NCBI RefSeq assembly: GCF_900119145.1
Contig: NZ_FPIY01000003.1
Coordinates: 462,245-526,244 of the forward strand
DNA: 64,000 nucleotides
Origin: Cellulophaga fucicola
GTDB lineage: Bacteria; Bacteroidota; Bacteroidia; Flavobacteriales; Flavobacteriaceae
Direction: 5' to 3'
The translations under genes were made by a program, and so were the position numbers. Positions 48,401-57,058 of this stretch are shown piece by piece; the stretch's first letter is position 1, and the number at the start of each line of letters is the position of its first letter. The notes under the pieces were generated by a model. It ran no database searches, was not told the origin of the DNA, and was given only the letters and a program-made list of their open reading frames with translations.

Positions 48401-48592
48401 ATTCGGCCTTTATTCCATTCATTTTTCTTCATAATGTAAAAGTTATGAGGAAGATTCTCGTAATCAAATTTATTAACTTTGGACATTCTATTTTTTTTCA
48501 GCTTCATTAAGTGTTTTAATCGGATTATTTCCTAAATAAGTATGCACTTCTGGTTCGGAGTCAAGTTCAAACATTTCTTGAGTATCTTGTTC
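48385..48592 (-). pseudogene. GNAT acetyltransferase gene remnant ending in the repeat
   Basis: Two coding pieces in different frames. The upstream piece reads EMFELDSEPEVHTYLG then NNPIKTLNEAEKK and stop, typical of the beginning of RimJ-like GNAT enzymes. The downstream piece reads KVNKFDYENLPHNFYIMKKN then EWNKGRIANTV, stopping at 48385 inside the palindromic repeat. Most of the enzyme core is missing. The last residues (ANTV) are encoded by the repeat itself. Confidence 0.55.
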
Positions 48593-48751
48593 CTATTTTT
48601 CTTACAATTTAAAACTATTTTTTATATTAGAAATATGTATTTGTGTAATTGCACCAAAATAGCATATTGTTGGTATGTTTTTGTGTAGGGTTACAATAAC
48701 AGTTATATTTTTACTAGACTTAAAATTAAACGCAGATCTACTAGCTAGTCC

Positions 48752-48759
48752 TACTTTTG
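48752..48759 (+). promoter_or_regulatory. promoter -7 box of the flavin monooxygenase gene
   Basis: TACTTTTG matches TAnnTTTG and lies 34 nt before the ATG. The rest of 48593-48793 is AT-rich with no coding signal. Confidence 0.55.
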
Positions 48760-48793
48760 TTTCTACTTTTACATAGAATTATAAAAGGTTTAG

Positions 48794-49837
48794 ATGTTAG
48801 ATTATGTGGTAATTGGTGGTGCACAAGCTGGGTTAGCTATGGCGTACCATTTAAAAATGATGAAAAAAGAGTTTGTTGTACTAGATGGCGAAAAAGAAAT
48901 TGGAGCTTCTTGGTTAAATAGATGGGACTCTTTAAAATTATTTACACCAACCCAATATAATCACTTACCTGGTTTAAAATTTAATGCCCCTAAAGGCCAT
49001 TACCCAACCAAAGTAGAAGTTGCCAATTACTTTAAATTATATGTAAAAGAGTTTGCTATACCGGTACAGTTAAACACATTGGTTACTGCGGTACGCAAAA
49101 CAGAAGAAGGTTTTTTTATTACCCATAAAGATGGCGAGTTAGCGGCTAAGAATGTAGTTATTGCCACAGGGCCTTTTCATACACCATATACACCGCCTTG
49201 CAACACAAAAATTGCAGACAACGTATTGCAAATGCATAGCAACTATTACAAGGGTGTACACCAATTGCAAGACGGTGACGCTTTAGTTGTTGGTGGCGGG
49301 GATTCTGGATACCAAATATTAAACGAGATCTCTAAGGATGCTTCTAGAACGGTTTATTTTTCTGGGGATACTACAGTAAAATCTATACCGCAACACTTTT
49401 TGGGTAAAACAATTTGGTGGTGGTTTACCTTGGTTGGTTTTTTAAGCTATAGCAAGTATAGTTGGATCGGGAAAAAAATAAACTCGTCTACCCAACCCGT
49501 TATAGGTACAGATGTTAAAGAAATTCTTTCTAGAAAAAATGTAATATCGGTTGGTAGAACAAAAGATGCCTTGCAAAACGAGATTGTGTTTAAAACCAAA
49601 AAAGTTTCTACCATTAAAAACATTGTATGGGCAACAGGCTACAGACCCAATTTTAAGTGGATTGAAGGTCTTGAGCTAGATGCAGATAGTTACCCTAAAA
49701 ATTACAGAGGCGTTAGTAATATTACTGGCTTGTATTTTATTGGCTTACCGTGGATGTTTACACGTGGTTCTGCTACTTTAGGTGGCGTGTCTAAAGATGC
49801 TAGTTACTTGGCAAGTGTTATGCAAGATAACGACTAG
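48794..49837 (+). CDS. FAD-dependent monooxygenase (CzcO-like)
   Basis: A 347-residue flavoprotein with an FAD-binding motif near the start (VVIGGAQAGLAMAY, about residues 4-17), an NAD(P)-binding motif VVGGGDSGYQ (about 163-172) and the segment ATGPFHTPYTPP that recalls the flavin-monooxygenase signature. The substrate is unknown. It is convergent with the membrane-protein gene and, unlike most neighbours, has its own standard promoter, so it may be a chromosomal gene between repeats. Confidence 0.85.
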   Translation: MLDYVVIGGAQAGLAMAYHLKMMKKEFVVLDGEKEIGASWLNRWDSLKLFTPTQYNHLPGLKFNAPKGHYPTKVEVANYFKLYVKEFAIPVQLNTLVTAVRKTEEGFFITHKDGELAAKNVVIATGPFHTPYTPPCNTKIADNVLQMHSNYYKGVHQLQDGDALVVGGGDSGYQILNEISKDASRTVYFSGDTTVKSIPQHFLGKTIWWWFTLVGFLSYSKYSWIGKKINSSTQPVIGTDVKEILSRKNVISVGRTKDALQNEIVFKTKKVSTIKNIVWATGYRPNFKWIEGLELDADSYPKNYRGVSNITGLYFIGLPWMFTRGSATLGGVSKDASYLASVMQDND

Positions 49838-49840
49838 TTG

Positions 49841-50638
49841 CTAATTACTGTCTGTAGATTTATGGTTTAAACGTTCTATAAACTTGTCTACATTAAACTT
49901 AATATCGTCTTCGCCAATTTGGTCAAAAGGGTTTTCTAAATGTTCTTGTATGTTTTCTAAGCTAACAAGAATCATAGTTAAGAGTATAGGAATTACAAAC
50001 TCTAACCCCCAAGACATTTCTTCTGCTTTAAAAGCAAAATAAGGACCGTAAACAATTGGGAGTACTTTTATAAATAAAGAACTAAAAGCACGTAGTGTTC
50101 TTGGTGTTCTGTATTGGTAAATGTGTTTTATAGACTCAAAAGAAATCATCATTTTTTGTAAATACTGATTTGTTCTAGAGCATTCTCCAGCAGACAAGCC
50201 TTCTCCTCTTAACTCGTGTTTTATGTATAGAGAAAAGTCAGAGAAACTATCGTACACACGTTTTTCATTCTCTATTAAATCTGACTTTGGACTGGTAAAC
50301 ATAATTTTAAAGTTGCTAAAAAAATCGTATATTATGTTGTTCATCTTTGTTACATTCTCTGGTTTTGGAGCATCTATCCAATCTCTAGAAACAAAGTATA
50401 TAGCACGTAAATAACCTTTAATAGCTGCATATTCTTTTAAAGCAGCTTCTCTTCTTTTATACGCACCACCAATAGAAAATACAATAGGAAAAATAATAGA
50501 CGTAGCAACCAAGGTTAACGGAAACTCAGCTTCATATTTAAAATGAATGCATATTGCTGTAGAAATAACAGCTAATCCAGAAATTAGTAAGGTTTGAAGA
50601 TTTACAATTAGAAGAAATCTTTTAATGTGAAGTTTCAT
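49841..50638 (-). CDS. bestrophin-like membrane protein
   Basis: A 265-residue membrane protein with two N-terminal helices (about residues 9-32 and 40-57) and another hydrophobic region (about 205-235). The end LENPFDQIGEDDIKFNVDKF resembles the conserved C-terminal ENPFG...NDLPLD segment of bacterial bestrophin-type anion channels. Assignment is tentative. A palindromic repeat borders its 5' side, its start codon being within 20 nt of the repeat end. Confidence 0.55.
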   Translation of the reverse strand: MKLHIKRFLLIVNLQTLLISGLAVISTAICIHFKYEAEFPLTLVATSIIFPIVFSIGGAYKRREAALKEYAAIKGYLRAIYFVSRDWIDAPKPENVTKMNNIIYDFFSNFKIMFTSPKSDLIENEKRVYDSFSDFSLYIKHELRGEGLSAGECSRTNQYLQKMMISFESIKHIYQYRTPRTLRAFSSLFIKVLPIVYGPYFAFKAEEMSWGLEFVIPILLTMILVSLENIQEHLENPFDQIGEDDIKFNVDKFIERLNHKSTDSN

Positions 50639-50650
50639 TTTATAGAGTTA

Positions 50651-50770
50651 AAAACAACGTGCTAGCGTATGGTTAGTTTGTATTAAACGCCTAATTTAGG
50701 AAATAGAAACCAAATAGAATACGTGCCGCAATTTTAGCAGGCGTCCTTGTGCTACATTATTACTTAAATA
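50651..50770. repeat. attC-like repeat, diverged (AE3)
   Basis: The left end ACAACGTGCTAGCGTATGGTTAG matches the left ends of the repeats at 59819 and 63265; the right end GCTACATTATTAC is degenerate. Inside, ACGCCT pairs with AGGCGT. It lies directly upstream of the bestrophin-like gene. Confidence 0.55.
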
Positions 50771-50835
50771 GGGTGTTTATTGTTTTATGTTATTTCATTT
50801 TTTAAGAAGATTAGAGACTATTTTGTGTCTAGATT

Positions 50836-51300
50836 TTAACGCTCCCAAACACTATAATTACTAAAGCTCCATTCTCCGTTTTCTTTTACGAGCTTTCCGC
50901 AGCAACCAGCGCCTTCTATTTTATAATTCAGTGCAAAATAAGCTATGTCTTTGCCTATTTCTATTTTATTAAATACGACATAATCTTTAATTTCTTCTTT
51001 TTCTAATTCAGACATTGATAGTATGCTAACCGTTTGTCCAAATTTATTCAGGATTAAACGTTTATTAATTAATTTAGATTCTAACACTTTTACAGGCAAC
51101 CTTTCTTTTAATTCTTGATGGTAAATCCATTGAATTTCAGGAAGGTCAAGTGTTTTTTGAACAATTATTTGAGTCTCATTAATAGCTGGTTGGGAAATTG
51201 AATTTCTGGCGTAAGATAGATTTTCTCCTGCGTTTTTTGATATGTATTTACAAGAAGTAAATACTAAAAACAATATTAAAACACGAACTATATTTTTCAT
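50836..51300 (-). CDS. hypothetical lipoprotein
   Basis: A 154-residue lipoprotein with lipobox FTSCK (Cys about residue 14). The mature part contains paired cysteines GAGCCGK near the end. ATG at 51300 is chosen because it starts the signal peptide; the longer frame overlaps the upstream gene. It follows the next gene by 22 nt and the two are probably cotranscribed. No family is recognised. Confidence 0.62.
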   Translation of the reverse strand: MKNIVRVLILFLVFTSCKYISKNAGENLSYARNSISQPAINETQIIVQKTLDLPEIQWIYHQELKERLPVKVLESKLINKRLILNKFGQTVSILSMSELEKEEIKDYVVFNKIEIGKDIAYFALNYKIEGAGCCGKLVKENGEWSFSNYSVWER

Positions 51301-51322
51301 TTTGTTTGTTTTTATTGCTTCT

Positions 51323-51841
51323 TTATTCCATGTAGATTTTACTAGTAAGGACAAGAATTCTTATCTTATAAAAATCAAGTTCAAGATCTTCTTCTATTAG
51401 TAGTTTTAAAAGCGCTACAACAAGTGAGTTAGGTGAATATTGATTGCTTATTACTTTCTCAAAAGCTTTAAAAGTAGAGTTGTTGTACTGTTCAGATTCG
51501 TTTTTAGTTATTTTCTGACATTCTCGAACTTTATCACTGTTTGGACTTTCAATTGTTTGTAGTTGTGCTATAAAAAATTTAGAAGGAACTTTGTTTAACC
51601 CTTTTCCGTCTGCAAATTTTTGCAAAAGTTGTAAGTAACTTTTTCCACTTGGGTCCGTTATTATTTTTTCCTTAATTAGTAAATTTTGGTAAGAGCTAAT
51701 TTTATTTTTAAATGCTATTCCATTATCAGAAAAAGCCTCGTAGGTACATGCTGTAAGTGCATTTTCAATTCTATTATTTTGTGCTAGGCAAGATGTTATA
51801 AAAAAAGCGAATAGTATGTTTAGTAGAATCTTGGTTTTCAT
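51323..51841 (-). CDS. hypothetical secreted protein
   Basis: A 172-residue exported protein with signal peptide (ITSCLAQ at about residues 16-22, lipobox-like). The mature part is helical with cysteines in LTACTYE and VRECQK. No family is recognised. It is the first gene of a two-gene unit. Confidence 0.62.
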   Translation of the reverse strand: MKTKILLNILFAFFITSCLAQNNRIENALTACTYEAFSDNGIAFKNKISSYQNLLIKEKIITDPSGKSYLQLLQKFADGKGLNKVPSKFFIAQLQTIESPNSDKVRECQKITKNESEQYNNSTFKAFEKVISNQYSPNSLVVALLKLLIEEDLELDFYKIRILVLTSKIYME

Positions 51842-51890
51842 AAGTTACCTAAATTATGTCACTGTTATTTTTAAGAAGTAAACAAAAGAT

Positions 51891-51978
51891 TATTTTACGT
51901 CTTGTATTTGTGAGCGCTAAAAGTAGCGGTTTTACCTTTTGAAAAAAAAGCCAAAGGTATAAGCGTAGACGTAAAATA
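51891..51978. repeat. 88-bp folded inverted repeat
   Basis: TATTTTACGTC (51891-51901) pairs perfectly with GACGTAAAATA (51968-51978). Between them CGCT pairs with AGCG and TACCTTT pairs with AAAGGTA. It resembles the cassette-bounding repeats in size and folding but not in sequence. Confidence 0.65.
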
Positions 51979-52132
51979 TATATTCGTTCTACAATTGAAA
52001 ATGTGCTAGGTTAAGTTTGGTTTTGCACTAAAAACAAACTTTATTACTTAGGTTTCTAGCTGCACTTGCTGTAAAACGATTACTTTGAATATAATAACTT
52101 TGGTATTTTGCAAATAGGCTTGAACTAGATAA

Positions 52133-52951
52133 TTAATTATACTCGGTTTTTTTTGCAGTATTTTTGTTTTTCATTCTTTTTTTGTGCTTCCTTTTTTGTA
52201 GGTTCTCTGAAAATAATTTTAATAGCTCCATAGCTATATGCTGATCTTTTAGAGGAATAGGAATATAGTCTTTTTTTATAATATCATCATCATGCCCACT
52301 TTCATATACTTTTATAGTGGCATTAAAACATAAATTAGCAATTTCATCTATTTCTTCAATGGTAATTTCGTTTAATGACATCTGCTGGTTGTTCCTGTAG
52401 AAATTCAAAATATGATTACTACCTAGAATTTGCCCTTCATTAAAAAAGACTATTTTTCTTGTGCTTGAGTTTAATTCTGCACTCAGTGGCTTTATCTTTT
52501 GAATATATAATAAGAATACAAAGCATATTAATAAAAGTAGACTTATTAACCCCAAAACAATAAAAGTGGTCAAATCTTGTTTTACAGTGCCTATAAAACA
52601 CAATAAAAGGGCTATGGGTAATACTATAAAAGTTAATTTTCTAATTATTTTTTTAGTAGATTTTAAATCTTTACCTACAAAAGCATTCCACTCTTCTTTT
52701 TCGTAAAAAAATGTATAATATGGTATTGTACGTTTAGTAGTAACATTTCTTTTAAATTTTCTAGAGTTGCCAATAGATGTTATAACATATGTCATAAATA
52801 GGCCGTACAAAATAATTAAGGGGTAGTATGCTAAATAGGCTTTATCTTCAGAAACAAACATTAAAAAAACAGCAACAGGAGTAGTGAAAATCATAAAAAT
52901 AATGAAACGAAAGAATACTATTATATTAAGTGTTTTGTATTCCGGGTTCAT
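52133..52951 (-). CDS. hypothetical membrane protein
   Basis: A 272-residue protein with four hydrophobic segments in two pairs (about residues 8-60 and 108-150) and a soluble, basic C-terminus ending KKRMKNKNTAKKTEYN. No family is recognised. It is flanked on both sides by about 200-300 bp of non-coding, AT-rich DNA. Confidence 0.6.
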   Translation of the reverse strand: MNPEYKTLNIIVFFRFIIFMIFTTPVAVFLMFVSEDKAYLAYYPLIILYGLFMTYVITSIGNSRKFKRNVTTKRTIPYYTFFYEKEEWNAFVGKDLKSTKKIIRKLTFIVLPIALLLCFIGTVKQDLTTFIVLGLISLLLLICFVFLLYIQKIKPLSAELNSSTRKIVFFNEGQILGSNHILNFYRNNQQMSLNEITIEEIDEIANLCFNATIKVYESGHDDDIIKKDYIPIPLKDQHIAMELLKLFSENLQKRKHKKRMKNKNTAKKTEYN

Positions 52952-53173
52952 TGGTGAATTATTGCTAGTTGGCTTGTATAATAATAATTTCGAGGCTGTA
53001 TGGTCTGTTTTCTAGAGGAAAATTATACGTTAGCAAATGTGTACTAACTCTTGATTAAGCTTCTAATTTATAAAATAAAAATTGAATATAAAACCTAGGA
53101 GTCTCAAAGCTTTAGAATTTGTAAAGTAGGCAAGAGGTAGTAATTGCTTATACTTGGTTTTTTGTAATAGTTT

Positions 53174-53965
53174 TTATTTCCCGAATAGTTTTTTCCAAAA
53201 TCCTACTTTTTCCTTTTTCTTAACAGAAGCAATATTGGTTACTTCATATATAGCTTTTGATGCTATTTCTCCTTTAGGTAAATTTTGTCTTTTTTCAATT
53301 TCAGCAAATTGTTCCATAGCTGTTTGTTGATAAAGTAAAGCGCCTGCTGGATCGCAATTAAACAGGTTAGAGTAGCAAGAAGAATCGTTTAAATCTATAG
53401 GGTTTGGTTCTACAACTTCTGTAGCCTCTAATAACCCTAAATTATTATCTTTTGCAAAGTTTAAAGCTTTTAGAAATTCATTAATTCTATTGTGAGAAAA
53501 CAAATGATCTATTTCTTTTTTAATTTCAGGATCGTTGTTATAATCGTTAATTAGCTCAGTTACTTTGTTTTCTGGAATATAGACACCAGAACAGTAGTTG
53601 TTAATTATACGGTTGTTTACATTTTTAGTCAGTTTGTTATTTGGTATAATGTCACTCCAATTTTTAAAATACTTTTGAAGTATTGAGGTTTCTGAAAACG
53701 AAAGAGCAGCACCTCTAGTGTAGAAATATTTTTGAAAAAAACCTTGAACAACTGCAACGTAATACCCGTGATTAATATCAAATACAGCATCATCTTTGGT
53801 TTCTAAACCGACTTTAATAGTATCTGCATACTTTTCTTTATAAAAGTCTTCAATGTTATTTTCTGATGCTAATTTTTCTATTAGATCTTGGTTGTCTAAC
53901 ACATTAAAATACCATTCATTTATTTGTTTTTCAGAAATTGGATGATAACTTATATCCCAGCCCAT
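53174..53965 (-). CDS. hypothetical protein (MGWDISYHPIS type)
   Basis: A 263-residue soluble protein starting MGWDISYHPISEKQINEWYF, a start I associate with a family of uncharacterised proteins in Bacteroidota and other bacteria that often sit near immunity-type genes. Cysteines occur in SSCYSNLFNCDP. The C-terminus is basic. The family association is from memory of the pattern only. It follows the next gene by 30 nt on the same strand. Confidence 0.6.
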   Translation of the reverse strand: MGWDISYHPISEKQINEWYFNVLDNQDLIEKLASENNIEDFYKEKYADTIKVGLETKDDAVFDINHGYYVAVVQGFFQKYFYTRGAALSFSETSILQKYFKNWSDIIPNNKLTKNVNNRIINNYCSGVYIPENKVTELINDYNNDPEIKKEIDHLFSHNRINEFLKALNFAKDNNLGLLEATEVVEPNPIDLNDSSCYSNLFNCDPAGALLYQQTAMEQFAEIEKRQNLPKGEIASKAIYEVTNIASVKKKEKVGFWKKLFGK

Positions 53966-53995
53966 ATTTTTATGTTTTTACATTATTGTGTACAG

Positions 53996-54571
53996 TTATT
54001 TTTTGCTATTCAAGTATTTTTCTAATGCTTGTTTTAAATTAACAGCCATTTCATAATTCATTTTAGAATCATCAAATTCTACTTTGTTTTTACTACAAAA
54101 ATCAGTAAATTTTCCCCAACATTTAATATTGAATTCCGTGATTTCATCATACCCTTTTAAAGGGATCATTTTCTGATTTAAAATTCTACCATTTTTAATT
54201 GTGTAGATTATTTTAAACGTCCTCAATTTTCTTCCAAGAGCAATATCAATATAGCTACTGTACTCTTCTATGGTTGTTACTGTATTCTCATCTGTAGATT
54301 CTAAGCTTATTAATTTAATTTTAGATTCTATTCCTTTTTGAAATAGAATAGTCTCTTTTAGGTGTTCTAGATCTTTAATTTCTAAACTTCCATCAACAAA
54401 TGTTTCTTTGTAACCTTTATCAACCAGAGTTATTATTTTTGATGTTTTATAATTATTTCTAGCTTTAATGTATAGCTTAATAAGAGCCTCGTTATCAGGA
54501 GTGTTGTTGTTTGTAGGGCAAAAACTAGTAAGCGTTATTATTAAAAATAGTGCAGTAAAAAGGTTCTTCAT
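53996..54571 (-). CDS. hypothetical secreted protein
   Basis: A 191-residue exported protein with signal peptide (about residues 1-18). The mature part, with an N-terminal helix and beta strands, could be an NTF2-like fold, but no motif settles this. It is likely cotranscribed with the MGWDISYHPIS-type gene downstream. Confidence 0.55.
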   Translation of the reverse strand: MKNLFTALFLIITLTSFCPTNNNTPDNEALIKLYIKARNNYKTSKIITLVDKGYKETFVDGSLEIKDLEHLKETILFQKGIESKIKLISLESTDENTVTTIEEYSSYIDIALGRKLRTFKIIYTIKNGRILNQKMIPLKGYDEITEFNIKCWGKFTDFCSKNKVEFDDSKMNYEMAVNLKQALEKYLNSKK

Positions 54572-54627
54572 TAGTTTAGTATTGTAAGGTTAGATTGCTG
54601 TTAGCAATTATAAGTAGCGATTTTTTT

Positions 54628-54750
54628 TCAAGAGATATCTGTAAACCCATTATTATCAATCTCTTTAGCCAGTTTTTTAGGAACATGCGCACCTGGAACA
54701 TCTTTAAAACGCCAAATAGCAAATCTTTTGGTTATTGTCTTATTTTCCAT
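54628..54750 (-). CDS. possible small protein (40 aa)
   Basis: A 40-codon frame from ATG at 54750 to TGA at 54628, with the reading KRFAIWRFKDVPGAHVPKKL and the end NNGFTDIS. The composition is protein-like and unlike the flanking AT-rich DNA. It may be a complete small protein or the tail of a truncated gene. No family is recognised. Confidence 0.4.
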   Translation of the reverse strand: MENKTITKRFAIWRFKDVPGAHVPKKLAKEIDNNGFTDIS

Positions 54751-54766
54751 TCTGTTTTTTAGTATG

Positions 54767-54832
54767 TACTTAACGGTTTGTGTTTGGTTTGTTGTGTGTT
54801 TTGGAGAGCGTAATTTTGTTGGTAAGCCTTTT
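54767..54832. repeat. degenerate cassette boundary
   Basis: The plus strand runs CTTAACGG ... GTAATTTTGTTGGTAAGCC, with ends resembling the left (TAACG) and right (TTGTTGG) ends of the attC-like repeats. It separates the small protein frame from the next minus-strand gene. Assignment is tentative. Confidence 0.35.
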
Positions 54833-54855
54833 TAAAATTATTCTAGATGTTTGTA

Positions 54856-55461
54856 TTAGTTTAATTTCTCAATATCTATTTTAAGTTGTTCAATATTGTT
54901 TTTTATATGTTTCTCAATTTCGGAATAGTCTTTTAAGTTATGTGCTGCAATAGAGTTTACTTGTTCCAATGTTTTGGTGTTAACAACTCTCAACTCATAC
55001 CCCCATTTTTGTTTGTTACTATCAAAAATTCCTAAGCCTTTATCAAACCGAGTTAATATTAGGTAATCTGCACTTACTTTTTCAATAATTGGCGGACAAT
55101 ATTTTTTATCAAAAACGCCTTGATATGGTACTCCCATCAGAGTTTTTAATGGAAATGGCTTAATGTTAATATTTTCAAAATAGTGTAGTTCTTTTTCTAT
55201 TATTGGATTAAAATCATAACCGTGTTGAGCGTATTCATATCCATTTGCACATTGAACAACAATTATTTCAAGGGTATCCACTGTTGTCTTGTAATTCAAT
55301 AAACTTGTATTCTTAACTGTCGTAGAACTATCAGGTATTTCGCTGTCAACATTCTGTTCAATTACATTTTTATTCTTTTTACCAGTTGTGTTACAAGCCA
55401 TAATTGTTAAAAGAGAACAACATATTAAAAAGTTAAAATATTTCAATTTGTTAATGGGCAT
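54856..55461 (-). CDS. hypothetical lipoprotein
   Basis: A 201-residue lipoprotein with lipobox IMACN (Cys about residue 23), a serine/threonine-rich linker and a beta-rich mature domain. ATG at 55461 is chosen over a TTG three codons upstream. No family is recognised. Its 5' side is bordered by the repeat at 55480. Confidence 0.62.
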   Translation of the reverse strand: MPINKLKYFNFLICCSLLTIMACNTTGKKNKNVIEQNVDSEIPDSSTTVKNTSLLNYKTTVDTLEIIVVQCANGYEYAQHGYDFNPIIEKELHYFENINIKPFPLKTLMGVPYQGVFDKKYCPPIIEKVSADYLILTRFDKGLGIFDSNKQKWGYELRVVNTKTLEQVNSIAAHNLKDYSEIEKHIKNNIEQLKIDIEKLN

Positions 55462-55479
55462 ATGCTTCAAATGGTTACA

Positions 55480-55607
55480 AGGTTGTTGTAAGTGATTTTT
55501 ACGTTTTTTTAAGTACTAAAGTTAGTAAATTAATACAGATAGAATATTCTGCAAGTAATGCTCGTACGTAGGCTATAATTAGCAATGAATTATACACCGT
55601 GTTGGCT
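55480..55607. repeat. attC-like repeat (AE4)
   Basis: About 128 bp. The right half, TATACACCGTGTTGGCTA, is the same type as in the repeat at 59819 (TATACACGGTGTTGCC), and the internal GAATATTCTGCAAGTA matches its apical hairpin region. The left end is diverged (GTTACAAGG in place of CTAACG). Confidence 0.7.
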
Positions 55608-55615
55608 ACCGTTTT

Positions 55616-55813
55616 TTATAGTCTGTTAATATATGAATCAATCCAATCTTTTACTCTTTCAGCACCTAATATTACTGTTATAATAATTAGTGGAATACCA
55701 ATCACCCAAGGATCTGAATATATTCTCTTAAATAGAGATTTCTTTTCAGGATTGTTTTTTAAATAGAAAAAATAAAATATATACTTGGGTGTAAATTCAT
55801 TGTATTTAGTATA
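55616..55813 (-). pseudogene. C-terminal remnant of a membrane protein gene
   Basis: An open frame of 65 residues ending at TAA 55616, with a plausible protein tail: a charged segment NNPEKKSLFKRIYSDPW, a membrane helix VIGIPLIIITVILG and the end ERVKDWIDSYINRL. There is no start codon and an in-frame stop precedes it. It stops 9 nt from the repeat at 55607, as intact cassette genes do, so it looks like a decayed cassette gene. Confidence 0.5.
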
Positions 55814-55956
55814 CTACTATGGGTATTTGTAAAATTAAAATGTAGTATTGTAAATAGGGGTAGACCTTAACTATAAAATATAGTCCAAAATGGCTATTTA
55901 TATGCTACGTTACTAGATTAGGGCAGTTAGTAATTTATGAATTGAATTATTAGTGT

Positions 55957-55964
55957 TACTTTTG
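55957..55964 (+). promoter_or_regulatory. promoter -7 box
   Basis: TACTTTTG matches TAnnTTTG and lies 35 nt before the plus-strand gene at 56000. Confidence 0.5.
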
Positions 55965-55999
55965 GTGCTCCAAAATAGATATTATTTAATTTATAGTTT

Positions 56000-56392
56000 A
56001 TGCCTTACCAAGATGTGTTTCTTGTTTTCTGGGAGCAAGTAAAAGAAAGTGTAGAAGAAGGTAATTTTGCCAAGTTAACTATGGCAAAAACTATAGGTAA
56101 ACCAGACTTAAAAAACATATTTGTTAGACCTGTATATTCTAAAGACGGCTTTAAGGTTTTACTTAAGTTTAGGTACAGGTCTAGAGAAACAGAAGATGTG
56201 GAAGAGGAGCTTACTTTAGATGAGGCTTTTTTGGTTTTAAAACCACATTTAAGAAAGTCTTTCTTTTCTGTGTTGTTATTTACAACAACTAAAGATGTTA
56301 TTTTTAAAATTAACAAAAAAGGTGCTGGTAGTATTACAGAGAGTTTACCTTCTTTCCAGAATGTTACACAAGCGCAGTTAGATCAAGAATAA
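56000..56392 (+). CDS. conserved hypothetical protein
   Basis: A 130-residue soluble protein with no signal peptide, mixed alpha/beta, with basic patches (FKVLLKFRYRSRETED, KPHLRKSFFSVLLF). It has its own promoter and good coding character but no family I can name with confidence. Being on the plus strand with a standard promoter, it may be chromosomal and not part of the cassette series. Confidence 0.65.
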   Translation: MPYQDVFLVFWEQVKESVEEGNFAKLTMAKTIGKPDLKNIFVRPVYSKDGFKVLLKFRYRSRETEDVEEELTLDEAFLVLKPHLRKSFFSVLLFTTTKDVIFKINKKGAGSITESLPSFQNVTQAQLDQE

Positions 56393-56528
56393 ACCGCTCT
56401 TGTTCGTTTTTGTTGTGTTTTAGCAAGTCTACTATCTGCTGGCAGGTGTTAGTGTACCTTTTAGGAGATTGTCTTTCAAAAGGCTTGTAATGCAATGTTG
56501 TTAGTGTAGAAATAATTAGTAAAAGCTT

Positions 56529-57026
56529 TTACCTTTTTATAAACCTCTTTTCATTAGAATTGTAAAGATCAAAAATAATTTTTTTACTTCCGTTTTCATC
56601 AAAAGGTGTGGCGTATTCAATTAGATTTTCATTTGCATCATAAAATTCAAAATTACCATTAATACCTCCAGTTTTCCAGGTTCCTTTTTTACTTAACCCC
56701 ATACTTTTATCTCCAGTGAAGTTATAAGTTCCGTTAGCAAACAACTCCAATTTAGAATTGTTGTTTTCTGTTATACGCTCAATAGTTTGTAGTTGGTAAA
56801 CTCCAGCATAATTGTTAAATTCTGTTTTGTTAAAAGAGGGAATTGCTATTTTATACCAAAAGACAATTATACCAAAACATAACGAGGAAGCAATACCTGT
56901 TCCTATAGCTATTTTTTTAAGTTTTGAAGATGTATTAATTATTCCAAATACTAGAAAAATTAAGGATGTTATAAGTAATATGCTGCCAACAATGCTAAAG
57001 AATAAGAATAGTAAACTTTCTATCAT
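56529..57026 (-). CDS. hypothetical membrane protein with lipocalin-like tail
   Basis: A 165-residue protein with two N-terminal membrane helices (about residues 2-28 and 38-58) followed by a small beta-rich domain containing LFANGTYNFTGDKSMGLSKK and GTWKTGG, a pattern common to lipocalin-like DUFs that report state by a GxW motif. It follows the TPM-domain gene on the same strand by 32 nt in position (upstream order 57059 after 57026). Confidence 0.55.
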   Translation of the reverse strand: MIESLLFLFFSIVGSILLITSLIFLVFGIINTSSKLKKIAIGTGIASSLCFGIIVFWYKIAIPSFNKTEFNNYAGVYQLQTIERITENNNSKLELFANGTYNFTGDKSMGLSKKGTWKTGGINGNFEFYDANENLIEYATPFDENGSKKIIFDLYNSNEKRFIKR

Positions 57027-57058
57027 AGTATTTTTTTGGGTTACTTATAAAAAATAAG

